Source of the DNA: Firmicutes bacterium ADurb.Bin300
GTDB taxonomy: Bacteria > Bacillota > Clostridia > Oscillospirales > Acutalibacteraceae
Reading direction: 5' to 3'
Length of the DNA: 48,133 nucleotides
NCBI GenBank assembly: GCA_002069015.1
Contig: MWBL01000007.1
Span: 1 to 48,133 of the forward strand
Shown piece by piece: positions 18,351 through 27,648 of this stretch. Below the pieces are notes generated by a model. That model was given only the letters and a program-made list of their open reading frames with translations. It did not search any database and had not been told where the DNA came from. Within the stretch, counting starts at the first letter, position 1. The number at the start of each line of letters is the position of its first letter. The position numbers and the translations under genes were made by a program.

Positions 18351-18809
18351 ATGCAATTAACACAAAAAGAAACAACTTTATTAAAGGATTTACAAACCGC
18401 AGAAAAACTTTGTATTGAAAAATACTCTAAGCATTCCTCCTGTGCCATTGACCCTCAGCTTAAAACAATGTTCTCGCAAATTTCGAAAAAAGAAGAGCAG
18501 CATCTTAATACCTTAAGCCAAATCGAAAGCGGAACCGTTCCGCAAATGGGAGGCTCTTCTTCCGCCCCTGTGCAGACAACGTTTGCGGCAACCTACGGAA
18601 CCGGTGAAAATAAGGATAAACTCAACGACAGTTATCTTTGCAATGATCTTCTTTCAGCCGAAAAGCATACATCTTCCCTTTATAACACATGTATCTTCGA
18701 GTTTACCGATGTCAACGTCAGAAACACTCTAAACCATATACAAAAGGAAGAGCAGGAACACGGTAAAGCAATATATGACTATATGTCGGCTAACGGAATG
18801 TACGGATGA
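18351..18809 (+). CDS. CotF-like spore coat protein
   Basis: A 152-residue, mostly helical protein of the CotF/ferritin-like coat family. Two repeated helix pairs are visible: LTQKETTLLKDLQTAEKLC with ISKKEEQHLNTL, and CNDLLSAEKHTSSLYNTC with IQKEEQEHGKAIYDYM. The Glu/His spacing (KKEEQH, KEEQEHG) recalls a four-helix bundle. A short Ser/Gly/Thr linker joins the halves. GAGGTGATAATAA precedes the ATG. Such proteins are incorporated in the spore coat under mother-cell sigma factors. It is monocistronic. Confidence 0.87.
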   Translation: MQLTQKETTLLKDLQTAEKLCIEKYSKHSSCAIDPQLKTMFSQISKKEEQHLNTLSQIESGTVPQMGGSSSAPVQTTFAATYGTGENKDKLNDSYLCNDLLSAEKHTSSLYNTCIFEFTDVNVRNTLNHIQKEEQEHGKAIYDYMSANGMYG

Positions 18810-18985
18810 TTACCCCCGGGGCTGTGTCAAAATCTTATTAAATGATGCAGCCGTTTACATAAAAATCAAGTCTTTGACTCGCTTCGCTCAGGTCGCTTTC
18901 GTTGAAACTAAATCCACCCACGCCCGCAGCATTTCATACGTCACAAGCGTATATCACAAATCCACTGCGTGGACTTATTTGGTTG
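18810..18985. other. Intergenic stretch, no gene recognised
   Basis: There is no credible gene. A weak hairpin after the coat gene pairs GGCTG (18832-18836) with CAGCC (18848-18852) without a T-tail. GACTCGCTTCGCTCAGGTC (18877-18895) and a TCCAC-TGC-GTGGA hairpin (18960-18972) are small symmetric motifs of unknown role. Confidence 0.35.
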
Positions 18986-19013
18986 AAAAAAGCAGCCTCT
19001 CTGCTGCTTTTTT
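18986..19013 (-). terminator. Terminator of tRNA-Arg
   Basis: A perfect 11-bp stem AAAAAAGCAGC / GCTGCTTTTTT around CTCTCT, starting two nt after the tRNA CCA. On the minus strand it ends in TTTTTT. Confidence 0.85.
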
Positions 19014-19014
19014 C

Positions 19015-19089
19015 TGGCACCCCCTGCGCGAATCGAACGCACAATTTGCCCTTAGGAGGGGCATGTTATATCCGTTTAACTAAGGGGGC
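19015..19089 (-). tRNA. tRNA-Arg (CCT anticodon)
   Basis: A 75-nt cloverleaf including an encoded CCA. The acceptor stem GCCCCCT/AGGGGGT is complete with one G.T pair; the anticodon stem TGCCC/GGGCA encloses CTCCTAA, giving anticodon CCT, which reads AGG. The T-arm contains GTTCGATTC. It has its own promoter and terminator. Confidence 0.94.
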
Positions 19090-19119
19090 TAATAATGTTT
19101 CCGGAATGCGGTGAAAATA

Positions 19120-19148
19120 ATTTTAACAGACAAGGCATCAAATGTCAA
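19120..19148 (-). promoter_or_regulatory. Sigma-A promoter of tRNA-Arg
   Basis: Minus strand perfect TTGACA (19143-19148), 17-nt spacer, TAAAAT (19120-19125), 31 nt before the mature tRNA. Confidence 0.7.
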
Positions 19149-19255
19149 GCAGAAATCAGTGGCGGTAAAGATTGGTTTTATATTGCTTTTTTTGTCATTT
19201 TATGATATGTTGTTTGTAGTTATTTTAGTTATTTATTATTTTCGAGGTTTTTATT

Positions 19256-20965
19256 TTGAATGTTTTAAAGGCGATTTACAACAATATCTATTTTATAGGA
19301 ATTTATACTTTCAAATACGGCAAAAGGTTTTTTACAAGATTGGTAAGAACCATTAAAAAGCCTGTGTTTTTTGTTGCCATGGCAGCTTATGCGGCGTTCA
19401 AAGCGATTGATATGTTTATACTGGGCACTGCGCACGAAGCTGTTGACGATTACGCCCATCTTAAGGCAGATGTTAAAAAAGCGAGCATTGGTCTTCGTCA
19501 AAACCGCAAATCCCCCGCCGACCTCTTATTCGTTTTGAAAATCTATGTTAAAAGGGCATTCGAGCTTCACCGTCCTGCCTTTTCATATCTTATGAGTATT
19601 GCTCTTCCCGCCGCCTCACTTTGCGTTTTGCTCTTAGTTATTAACTATTACAGTAATATGACTTTCGCGCTTAAGGTCGAATATGACGGTGCTCAAATAG
19701 GATATGTTGACAGTGAGAGCGCGCTGATTTCAGCAGGAGAAAAAGCGGCCGAAATACTTAATTCGGGGAAAAAAACCATAGAAACTGCCGAGATTGAAAA
19801 AAAGGCTTCTTATGCCCTTGCCGCCGTTAATAAGAATGAGCTGTGCGGCACGGATTATATTGCAGATTGCATAGTTAACAGCTCAGCTGAAAACTATACA
19901 AACGCTTGCGCCGTATATATAAACAAATCGCTCTTATGCCTTGTCAGGAGTGAGAGTGAAGCGCTTTATGCTTTTGACAAGCTCCTCTCGGAAAGGAAGG
20001 GCATAAATACCGATGCCACCATAAGCTTTGTTGAAGACATCGAATTTCGTGAGTGCCTTTATCCGATTGAAAAAGCTCAGTTTCTAAGTGCGGACGAGCT
20101 TTACGAAAGGATAAGCGCAGTAAAAACACAGGCAAAAACATATACCGTTAAAAAAGGCGATAAGGAAGACGATATTCTTGAATTGTTTAAGGGTGACGCC
20201 GATTTGATGCGTCAGCTCAACCCTAATACTGATGACATAACGGTTCCCGGTACAGTTATTGTTGTCTCTCCCGCCATTAACAGTCTGAGTACAAAGCTTA
20301 CCTTTACAAATGAACGAACCGTAACAAATAAGCATAAAACGGTAGAGCTTGAGACGGACACGCTTTACAGCGGCGATACGCGCGTTGTTCAAAAAGGGAT
20401 AGACGGCAAAACAAAGATAACCGAGCTTGTGACATATGTTGACGGTGTTCTTACAAGCTCTGTTGAGCTAAAAAGAACTGTCGTAGACGAAACGGTAAAC
20501 AAGATTATAAAGGTCGGAACCGCTGCAAAACCACAAAACTATGTCGGTCAGTATACAATCGGTATAACTAAAGGCAGGTTTGTGTGGCCTGTCGTGGGAT
20601 TGTACACTGTCTATTCCTGGTATGGCTGGAGAAATCTCGGCTGGCATTCCGGACTTGATATTTCAGGGAACAACGCTTCGGGGTCGCTTGTCGTAGCAGC
20701 AGAGAGCGGCAAGGTTGTCACTGCCGGCTGGAGTGACGGCGGGTACGGCTATTATGTAATAATCGAGCACGATGACGGCGTCAGAACTCTTTACGGTCAC
20801 TGCCGGTCAGGCTCTCTTATGGTCAAGGCGGGAGACAAGGTCTCAACAGGTCAGGCAATAGCAAGAGTAGGCAATACGGGATATTCCTTCGGCGCACACT
20901 TACATTTTGAGGTAAGGGTTAACGGCTCCGCTGTAAACCCCGCGCCGTATTTGGGTTTAAGATAA
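19256..20965 (+). CDS. M23 endopeptidase with LysM and G5 domains
   Basis: A 569-residue membrane-anchored wall hydrolase. An N-terminal cytoplasmic part is followed by one strong helix (about 105-125). Beyond it lie a LysM domain (about 298-340, KTYTVKKGDKEDDILELF), a G5 domain (about 350-425, ending SSVELKRTVVDETVNKII) and an M23 peptidase domain (about 440-565). Zinc ligands are visible: H464 and D468 in HSGLDISG, and H550 in HLHFEV. It probably cuts peptide cross-links of peptidoglycan, with LysM and G5 anchoring it to glycan. The start is TTG at 19256 with GAGG eight nt upstream. The stop overlaps the rlmH ATG by one base, so the two are translationally coupled. Confidence 0.92.
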   Translation: MNVLKAIYNNIYFIGIYTFKYGKRFFTRLVRTIKKPVFFVAMAAYAAFKAIDMFILGTAHEAVDDYAHLKADVKKASIGLRQNRKSPADLLFVLKIYVKRAFELHRPAFSYLMSIALPAASLCVLLLVINYYSNMTFALKVEYDGAQIGYVDSESALISAGEKAAEILNSGKKTIETAEIEKKASYALAAVNKNELCGTDYIADCIVNSSAENYTNACAVYINKSLLCLVRSESEALYAFDKLLSERKGINTDATISFVEDIEFRECLYPIEKAQFLSADELYERISAVKTQAKTYTVKKGDKEDDILELFKGDADLMRQLNPNTDDITVPGTVIVVSPAINSLSTKLTFTNERTVTNKHKTVELETDTLYSGDTRVVQKGIDGKTKITELVTYVDGVLTSSVELKRTVVDETVNKIIKVGTAAKPQNYVGQYTIGITKGRFVWPVVGLYTVYSWYGWRNLGWHSGLDISGNNASGSLVVAAESGKVVTAGWSDGGYGYYVIIEHDDGVRTLYGHCRSGSLMVKAGDKVSTGQAIARVGNTGYSFGAHLHFEVRVNGSAVNPAPYLGLR

Positions 20966-21447
20966 TGCAAAGCATCCATATAATATGCCCGGGAAAGCTT
21001 AAGGAGAGCTATCTTTGCGACGCTGTCGCCGAATATTCAAAGAGGCTCTCCCCTTACTGCAAGCTGACAGTAACCGAGCTGCCCGCACAAAGACTTCCCG
21101 AAAACCCTTCAAGGGCGCAAATAGAAGCTTCCCTTAAAAAAGAGGCAGAGAGCATAATTGCCTCAATACCCGAGCTTGCCTTTGTCTGCGCCTTGTGCAT
21201 TGAGGGAAAACAGCTCTCATCCGAGCAATTTGCAAAGGCACTGAGCGCGAAGTCCGTCAGCGGAATAAGCTCCTTTGCGTTTATAATCGGAAGCTCGCAC
21301 GGGCTTGATGCCTCGGTTAAAGAGCGCGCCGATTTTCTGCTTTCTCTTTCCGAAATGACCTTCCCTCACCAGCTGACGAGGGTTATTCTTTTAGAGCAAA
21401 TATACCGTTCTTACCAAATTGATAAGGGCGGAAAATATCATAAATAA
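20965..21447 (+). CDS. rlmH: 23S rRNA pseudouridine-1915 N3-methyltransferase RlmH
   Basis: A 160-residue SPOUT methyltransferase of the size and sequence of RlmH (YbeA/YydA). Characteristic are the N-terminal IHIICPGKLKESYLCDAVAEY, the SAM-binding knot segment FIIGSSHGLD and the C-terminal FPHQLTRVILLEQIYRSYQI. It methylates Psi1915 in helix 69 of 23S rRNA on the assembled ribosome. The ATG overlaps the stop of the M23 gene. The PHP gene follows after 20 nt. Confidence 0.97.
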   Translation: MQSIHIICPGKLKESYLCDAVAEYSKRLSPYCKLTVTELPAQRLPENPSRAQIEASLKKEAESIIASIPELAFVCALCIEGKQLSSEQFAKALSAKSVSGISSFAFIIGSSHGLDASVKERADFLLSLSEMTFPHQLTRVILLEQIYRSYQIDKGGKYHK

Positions 21448-21467
21448 ATAAAATAAGGGGTATCGTT

Positions 21468-22829
21468 ATGGAACTAAAACGCGAACTGACTGACTATGAC
21501 ATCTATCCGAAGGTTTTTCCCGAAAACACCGAGGTCACAATACATATTGTGCCGTTGGGTTTCCACGCCGAGTTTAAGAGTGATACCGAATATACGATAC
21601 ATATCCGCCCGCTTTCCGAGGGCTCACCGTGGAGCTATCCCAACAGGGATAATTTTACACAGTATTACCTTAAGCCCGACGAAAACGGCGGCTTCACATT
21701 CTCTCACAAATTCGGTTCGGAGCAGGAGTATTTTATCAGAATAATCGGTGAGGACGGCAAGAAAATCCTCCAGCTCTCCGTTTATGCGCTCGCGCCCGAC
21801 TTATGCGGAAGGTACCCGTTCAGGGGTGATTTGCATATGCATACGCGCCGTTCCGACGGTAAGGAGGCTCCGGCAGTAGTTGCGGCGAATTACAGGCGTT
21901 ACGGCTATGATTTTCTCGCCATTACCGACCACCAAAGATATTATCCTTCTCTTGAGGCAATAGAAGCGTTTAAGGGAATAAAAACGGATTATGTTCTCGT
22001 TCCCGGTGAGGAAATTCACCTGCCCGACAATGACGTACACTTAGTCAGCTTCGGCGCAAGATACAGCATTAACGGTCTTATTGAAACACGCTCCCAGATT
22101 AAGGAAAAGGGCAAGGATAAAAAATACCGCTCTCTTGAGGGCGACTGTCCCGAGGTATTGACTGAGGATGAATACAAAGCCGAGGTCAATGCTTTAATCC
22201 CCACCTTGAATTTACCGGACGGCTTTCCGGACAAGTTCTCCTATGCCTCATGTATTTGGATATTTAACCAAATAAGGCAGGCGGACGGTTTAGGTATATT
22301 CTGCCATCCTTATTGGATTTCCGATGTTTATCAGGTGCCAGAGAGCTTTACCGATTATATGACAAAAAATATGTCCTTTGACGCGTTCGAGGTCGCGGGA
22401 GGCGAATCATACTACGAGCAAAACGGCTTCCAGTGGTCGAAATACTATGAGGACAGGGAAAAAGGGCGTATTTACCCTATTGTAGGCTCCACGGACAGTC
22501 ACGGCTCTGTACATAACGATAATAAGCTTGTGGCGTGTACAATAGTATTCGCCCGTCAAAACGAGCGCAAGGAGCTTATCAATTCTATAAAGCAATGCTA
22601 CAGCGTCGCGGTTGACACTGTAGGAGAAGATAAAATAATAGGCGAATTTCGTCTTGTGAAATACGCCTGTTTCCTTATGAAGAATTATTTCCCGCTCCAC
22701 GACGAGCTGTGCTTTGAGGAGGGAAGAGCGCTGAAAGCGTACGCCTGCGGCGATAAGAGCGAAAAGAATATTCTTGAGCTTATGTACGGCAGGACTGAAA
22801 GAATGAGGAAGAAATACTTTAAGTTTTAA
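21468..22829 (+). CDS. PHP-domain phosphoesterase
   Basis: A 453-residue cytoplasmic protein. An N-terminal beta-rich region (1-115) precedes a PHP metallo-hydrolase domain with the motifs GDLHMHTRRSDG, AITDHQRY and, late, GSTDSHGS. The last two supply conserved metal ligands of the polymerase-and-histidinol-phosphatase fold. The middle (about 185-290) is an insertion. Substrate unknown; PHP enzymes usually hydrolyse phosphate mono- or diesters. AAGGGGTATCGTT precedes the ATG. Genes of this architecture are often near cell-surface sugar genes, and here a DUF6056-like membrane gene follows after 17 nt. Confidence 0.85.
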   Translation: MELKRELTDYDIYPKVFPENTEVTIHIVPLGFHAEFKSDTEYTIHIRPLSEGSPWSYPNRDNFTQYYLKPDENGGFTFSHKFGSEQEYFIRIIGEDGKKILQLSVYALAPDLCGRYPFRGDLHMHTRRSDGKEAPAVVAANYRRYGYDFLAITDHQRYYPSLEAIEAFKGIKTDYVLVPGEEIHLPDNDVHLVSFGARYSINGLIETRSQIKEKGKDKKYRSLEGDCPEVLTEDEYKAEVNALIPTLNLPDGFPDKFSYASCIWIFNQIRQADGLGIFCHPYWISDVYQVPESFTDYMTKNMSFDAFEVAGGESYYEQNGFQWSKYYEDREKGRIYPIVGSTDSHGSVHNDNKLVACTIVFARQNERKELINSIKQCYSVAVDTVGEDKIIGEFRLVKYACFLMKNYFPLHDELCFEEGRALKAYACGDKSEKNILELMYGRTERMRKKYFKF

Positions 22830-22846
22830 TTTTTTTGGAGGTTAAT

Positions 22847-24378
22847 ATGAATCAGCGCATAAAAAGCCGCAAGCTAAATACTGCTTTGATAATTTTCGTA
22901 TTGGCGTTTGTATTCCTGTTTTTCCTTTGCTACCTGTTCCCGTATACGGGTGATGATTGGGGATGGGGCAGTGAACCGGGTATACAACGATTAAATAATC
23001 ATTTCAGGGACTTAAACGGCAGATACCTCGGAAATTTAGCGGTTATCGCCTTAACCCGCTCTAATTTATTAAAAACAACTGTAATGTCTGCAACACTGTT
23101 TATTACATCTCTTTTTTCATATCGGATTGCGGGAGAAAAGCGTTGGGAGGCTTTTGCCGTTTTATTCTTCGCAATTCTTGCTACTCCGCGCCTCGTTTTT
23201 AGACAGGCAGTTGTCTGGACCTCCGGTTTTGCGAATTATGTATTACCTATACCATTTCTGCTCGCATACTTATACCTTATAAAAGATGTCGCGCAAGATG
23301 GGGATATATCCTATAAAAAGCGGCATATCCCATATGTGGCTTTTCTCGGATTTGCAGGCACATTATTTATGGAGCATGTCACATTATATCAGATTGGTTT
23401 CAGTGCGCTGCTTATAGCATACCTGTTATTTACGCGGCGTAAAGTTTATTCTGTTCATATTTCCTATTTTATAGGTTCTCTTTTAGGTTCGATATTGATG
23501 TTTTCTAACAGCGCCTATAGAAACATCGTAGATGAAACCGACACTTATCGAGAAATTCCCAAGTCTTTATTAGGCATGCTAAAGTATGCGGCAAACGCTT
23601 TTGAGAAAACTATTTACCAACAAAGTATGTTTAACAATATTGTGCTAAATACAGTCCTCGCTATTTTTATTATACTTCTTGCAATTGAGTTTACAAATAG
23701 GGAAAACAGCAAAAATAAGCTTAAAAACTTGGTAGTTTGGCTATGTGCCGGATGCTGTACCGCATATCCGCTATATGCAATTCTAACTGTCGTATATGTG
23801 GGGTGGCCTCTACCCGGTGATGCCAGAACTCGTTTCGAGGTAATCTTTACCCTTGTAACAGCGGCGGCTTTTGTTATTATCACACTTCTTTGTATTACTG
23901 ACAAACCAAAAAGGCGGCGTATGCTATTTGAATTGCTCAGTATAGCCATTTTAATCGTCCCTCTTTTTTTGTGCAACCAATTGGCGGCCGTTGCTTTTTC
24001 ATTACTTACCTGTTTTTTGCGATATATCTTACTGAGCTGGTTTCATATCTCTTAGGGGGAAAAGAGCGTGCATCAATTTACCGCTCGGTTTCATCGGTGT
24101 TCCTATTACTATGCGTTTGTTTTTGCGGCTACTATGCAAGTATTTTTATCCCTATTGCAAAAGCAGATAGAATGAGAACAGAATTTGTTTTATCCCAAGT
24201 TGAAGAAAGTGTGACTCCTGTTTTAGTTCCCAATCTTCCATACAACGGCTATTTATGGATGCCGACCCCCAGGTCGGGTACTTTTTGGGATACGCGTTTC
24301 AGAGTTTTCCATGGTATTGATAATTCTGTAACACTAAAGGCTATTACTTATAAAGAGTGGGAAAAATTAAAGAAGTAG
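22847..24378 (+). pseudogene. DUF6056/GtrII-like membrane protein, split at a T7 tract
   Basis: A polytopic protein of about 510 residues if the frame is restored. The first frame (22847-24055) starts at ATG after GGAGG and has about ten helices; its N-terminus YTGDDWGWGSEPG ... NGRYLGNL is the DUF6056 signature. The tail continues in another frame (to 24378) as PIGGRCFFITYLFFAIYLTE and ends with a soluble region. The switch lies at a run of seven T (23964-23970); eight T would join IVPLFFVQPIGGRCFF without a stop. Relatives are thought to move or attach sugars to surface polymers, so this may be phase variation or a base-call error. A GtrII-type flippase or transferase is the alternative family name. 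Confidence 0.72.
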
Positions 24379-24403
24379 CTTAATATAACCTATACTCAAA
24401 TGG

Positions 24404-24445
24404 AAAAGCACACATCCGTCGTTTATGGATGCGTGCTTTTACTTT
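24404..24445 (+). terminator. Bidirectional terminator between convergent operons
   Basis: A 14-bp stem with one mismatch (AAAAGCACACATCC at 24404-24417 with GGATGCGTGCTTTT at 24427-24440), a 9-nt loop, then ACTTTTCG. It separates the plus-strand envelope genes from the end of the minus-strand teichoic cluster and has T-rich ends on both strands. Confidence 0.75.
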
Positions 24446-24451
24446 TCGTTA

Positions 24452-26875
24452 TTAAAACAGTTTATAAAACTTGCTCAATGCATCAGCGTTATATTTTTTG
24501 TAATCCACATTCATAACAGGGACTTTGCCATCTAATAGATCGAGCATTCCGCGGTAAATTCCCTGGGTTGAATTCTCAACAATATGTCCCCCATGCTCTT
24601 TTAAAAATCCGCGTGGACCGTCAATATCAGTTGATATAACGGGAATTCCGCATATATCTCCTTCTGCAAGCACAAGACCAAAGCCTTCATAGAATGATGA
24701 CAATACAAGGTAATCACAGCGTTTTATAACGGCATACGGGTTGCTCATCGAGCGAATAAGAAATACATGATCTTCATAGCCTTTCATTATTATATACTCT
24801 TTAATTTCCTCGTATAGTATCCCATGCCCGCCAATCAATATCAAATACACATCGCCGTTTTTCTCACGCACTCTCTCAAAAGCGTCAATCAATCGTTTAT
24901 GCCCTTTTTCATATGAAAAACGCCCTACTGTTACAAATACTTTTGATTTGCCGTTTAGTATACCGTTTAACTTTTTAAGGGAAATGGTTGAAACGGTATT
25001 ATCGTCAAAGGTTACGGGCAGTAAAGACTTCTTTTCAATTTTTTCATAATCAATTAGGTTTTCAACAACCTTTACATTCGCATTACTGTTAAAGCTTAAA
25101 ACTGAATGGGCTATTCCACTCGAAACTATGGCTACATTATCGTATACGCCGTATGCGTATTTCAAAACATCTTTTCTTTGATTATTTCTGGTTTTTATTT
25201 CTTCACGCATATCGCTATGAACAAATATTGTAGTATCACAATCAAATTTTGCAAACAGTAAAATTTTACGCACTTCATATCCGTTAAATTGAATTGCATG
25301 GGAAAATGCCGCTCCTCCGAACATTCTCCTTATTTCCATGCGTAATTCCGTATCAAGTAATTTTGCGATTGCACTTGCACTAAAGCCCCTGCGTAAAAAT
25401 AAGAGATAAACAAGCTTTTTCACAGGTCCAAGATTGATTTTACCCATTAAAGGAAAATAATTAAATAAATCCACAACACTTTTATAATTATCAAGATTTC
25501 TTTTTATGTGCGATGTCGTATAAGTGATATAATAATTTCGCTCGCTCATATCAAGATTTGCGCCAAGGTTTAAAAGTGAAGTCGTAATACCGTTCTTAGC
25601 AAGATTTCCACTATATATAATAACATTTTTCTTACCGTTATTCTGCATTTCTTCTGTTTCGAGCAAATCACTTTTCCCCATTATAACGGTATCGCAAATT
25701 TTTTTACACACATCCAAAGAATCATAGCAACAAAATTCCTTAAGAAACTTTTCATCATCGTATTCTTTCGGGCGATTTATTTCTTTTGCAAGATCACAAA
25801 CATTATATACTATAGGGAAAGGAAGTTCATCTATATCTAAATACATGCCCCGGTCAGTAATGTACTGCTCTTTATCATAAGTAAAAAGAATAATCTTGCG
25901 GTTGCTTAGCGCATAATCAAACATAACGCTTGAATAATCTGTAATTAAACAGTCAGTTGCGGTTAAAAACTCATATGTCTCAAAATCATCCGGCATTTTT
26001 CTTATATGCCTAAACATTTTATAATCTATCATATCTCTGGCAATCGGGTGAAGATTTACATACACAATTTGCTTGTCCGTGAGCAGGTTATCAAGCTCCA
26101 GCAAATAATACGCTGTGTATATATAATGAATCCTGCTGTTATAACGCGAACCATTATTGCGCCAAGTCGGAAGGTATGCGAGTATCTGTTTGTTTCCCAT
26201 TTCATAATACTTTCGTACAGTATCACGCGTATGGGTGTTTAAAAATGCAGTATTTCTCGGATATCCCGCGAAAATTATCTTTGCTTTAGATAGGTTTTGA
26301 AGCATATAATCCTCGACTATATGCTCCATAGTAAATTTATTAGGATACAAAAGATAATCGGCAAAACAAAAGTTTTTCATAACATTACCTATAGCGTATG
26401 AATCCGATTTGCTTTTCTTTCCAAGATATTTTAAAGGTGTGCCATGCCAAGTATTAAGATATATCTGTCCTTCCTTTTTTATAAAATACGATAAAAAAGC
26501 CGTATCTGTAAACAAATATTTACAGGATGCAAGAAGTTTATAGTAATGCTTTGACATAATAGTTACCACGGTAACATTTTTATATCCCTTATTATAGAAG
26601 TGAGTTTTAACATTCTTCGCATTTTGACCATTTACGACATAATAAATATCAAATTCCGAGTAATCCGGATTAGTGATTAGTTCGCGTAGTAAATAGTACA
26701 TATTACCGTTAAAGGATCTTCCTTGTTGTGACTCTAGGAGAACAGCCTTATCATTTAAGGGCAAACGTTTATAATACTTTGTGTATCTTAACCCCGCTAA
26801 GGTGTTTTTATTAATCTTTCTTATTCCCTTACTATCATTTCTTAACCTTGTAAACATCTTTTTTAACATGAGCAT
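24452..26875 (-). CDS. Fused CDP-glycerol glycerophosphotransferase / GT4 glycosyltransferase
   Basis: An 807-residue two-enzyme chain. The N-terminal part (about 40-390) is a TagF-type glycerophosphotransferase: NTWHGTPLKYLGKK, PTWRNNG and the catalytic DCLITDYSSVMFDYAL. The C-terminal part (about 420-805) is a GT-B glycosyltransferase of the GT4 type: VTVGRFSYEKGHKRLIDAF, then SFYEGFGLVLAEGDICG. It would polymerise glycerol phosphate and also add a sugar to the same polymer on the cytoplasmic face. Last gene of the cluster, 20 nt after tagH. A fusion of polymerase with a decorating glycosyltransferase is an economical reading but has not been shown. Confidence 0.88.
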   Translation of the reverse strand: MLMLKKMFTRLRNDSKGIRKINKNTLAGLRYTKYYKRLPLNDKAVLLESQQGRSFNGNMYYLLRELITNPDYSEFDIYYVVNGQNAKNVKTHFYNKGYKNVTVVTIMSKHYYKLLASCKYLFTDTAFLSYFIKKEGQIYLNTWHGTPLKYLGKKSKSDSYAIGNVMKNFCFADYLLYPNKFTMEHIVEDYMLQNLSKAKIIFAGYPRNTAFLNTHTRDTVRKYYEMGNKQILAYLPTWRNNGSRYNSRIHYIYTAYYLLELDNLLTDKQIVYVNLHPIARDMIDYKMFRHIRKMPDDFETYEFLTATDCLITDYSSVMFDYALSNRKIILFTYDKEQYITDRGMYLDIDELPFPIVYNVCDLAKEINRPKEYDDEKFLKEFCCYDSLDVCKKICDTVIMGKSDLLETEEMQNNGKKNVIIYSGNLAKNGITTSLLNLGANLDMSERNYYITYTTSHIKRNLDNYKSVVDLFNYFPLMGKINLGPVKKLVYLLFLRRGFSASAIAKLLDTELRMEIRRMFGGAAFSHAIQFNGYEVRKILLFAKFDCDTTIFVHSDMREEIKTRNNQRKDVLKYAYGVYDNVAIVSSGIAHSVLSFNSNANVKVVENLIDYEKIEKKSLLPVTFDDNTVSTISLKKLNGILNGKSKVFVTVGRFSYEKGHKRLIDAFERVREKNGDVYLILIGGHGILYEEIKEYIIMKGYEDHVFLIRSMSNPYAVIKRCDYLVLSSFYEGFGLVLAEGDICGIPVISTDIDGPRGFLKEHGGHIVENSTQGIYRGMLDLLDGKVPVMNVDYKKYNADALSKFYKLF

Positions 26876-26895
26876 TTTGACGCGCCTTTCAACAT

Positions 26896-27633
26896 TTATT
26901 TTGTTTTTGATAAAATATTGTTATATTCAACAACGGCTTCTTCCATATTACCGTCAAAATTTTTCTTGCCTTTCTCTATTACCATTCCTCTTTTGCAGAA
27001 CTGTTTTGCGATTCCGACTTGGTGTGTAACAAGCAGTAATGTTACATGGTCTTTATCAATCAGCTCATTAACTTTATCAAGGCACTTATCCTTAAAAGCC
27101 GTGTCACCTACGCTTAACGCCTCATCCACAATAAGAATTTCGGGACGGACATTTGAGTTAATAGCGAAGCCAAGGCGCGCTTTCATTCCGCTTGAATATG
27201 AGCGCACCGGTTGGTCTATATAGTCACCAATGTCAGCGAAATCAATTATTCGCTGCTCAAGCTCCTGAATTTCCTTTTTTTGAAGCCCGATTGTGGCACC
27301 TTTTAGGTAAATGTTTTCCCTGCCTGTAAATTCCGGATCGAACCCTGCCGTCAGCTCTAAAAGCGCGCTTACCCTGCCGTTTACTATTATTTCCCCTTCA
27401 TTGGGGAAGCAAACGGAGGTTATCATTTTAAGGATAGTGGATTTGCCCGCCCCATTTCTGCCGAGCAAAGCAACGGATTCTCCTCTTTTTATCACAAAGC
27501 TTACATCATCAACCGCTTTTTTCTCCTTATATTTTACGCTTTTAAAAAATATACCGAGCAGCTTGCGCCGTGCGCCGCTGTAAAGCTTGTAGATTTTTGT
27601 AACATTCTTAAACTCAATTACAGTTTCAGCCAT
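26896..27633 (-). CDS. tagH: Teichoic-acid ABC exporter ATPase TagH
   Basis: A 245-residue ABC ATPase of the polysaccharide-export type. Walker A is GRNGAGKST, the signature is SYSSGMKARLGFAI and Walker B is EILIVDEALSVGD. It pairs with the permease gene 15 nt upstream. There is no long C-terminal extension like that of Bacillus TagH, so it may also be close to RfbB/Wzt-type exporters. It would energise translocation of the undecaprenyl-linked glycerol-phosphate polymer. Confidence 0.9.
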   Translation of the reverse strand: MAETVIEFKNVTKIYKLYSGARRKLLGIFFKSVKYKEKKAVDDVSFVIKRGESVALLGRNGAGKSTILKMITSVCFPNEGEIIVNGRVSALLELTAGFDPEFTGRENIYLKGATIGLQKKEIQELEQRIIDFADIGDYIDQPVRSYSSGMKARLGFAINSNVRPEILIVDEALSVGDTAFKDKCLDKVNELIDKDHVTLLLVTHQVGIAKQFCKRGMVIEKGKKNFDGNMEEAVVEYNNILSKTK

Positions 27634-27648
27634 TTTATTTCCTTCCTA

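Noticed and set aside
23964-23970. Programmed frameshifting in the DUF6056-like gene
   Set aside because: A T-run alone is not a known signal without a downstream structure, and slippage or error is simpler.
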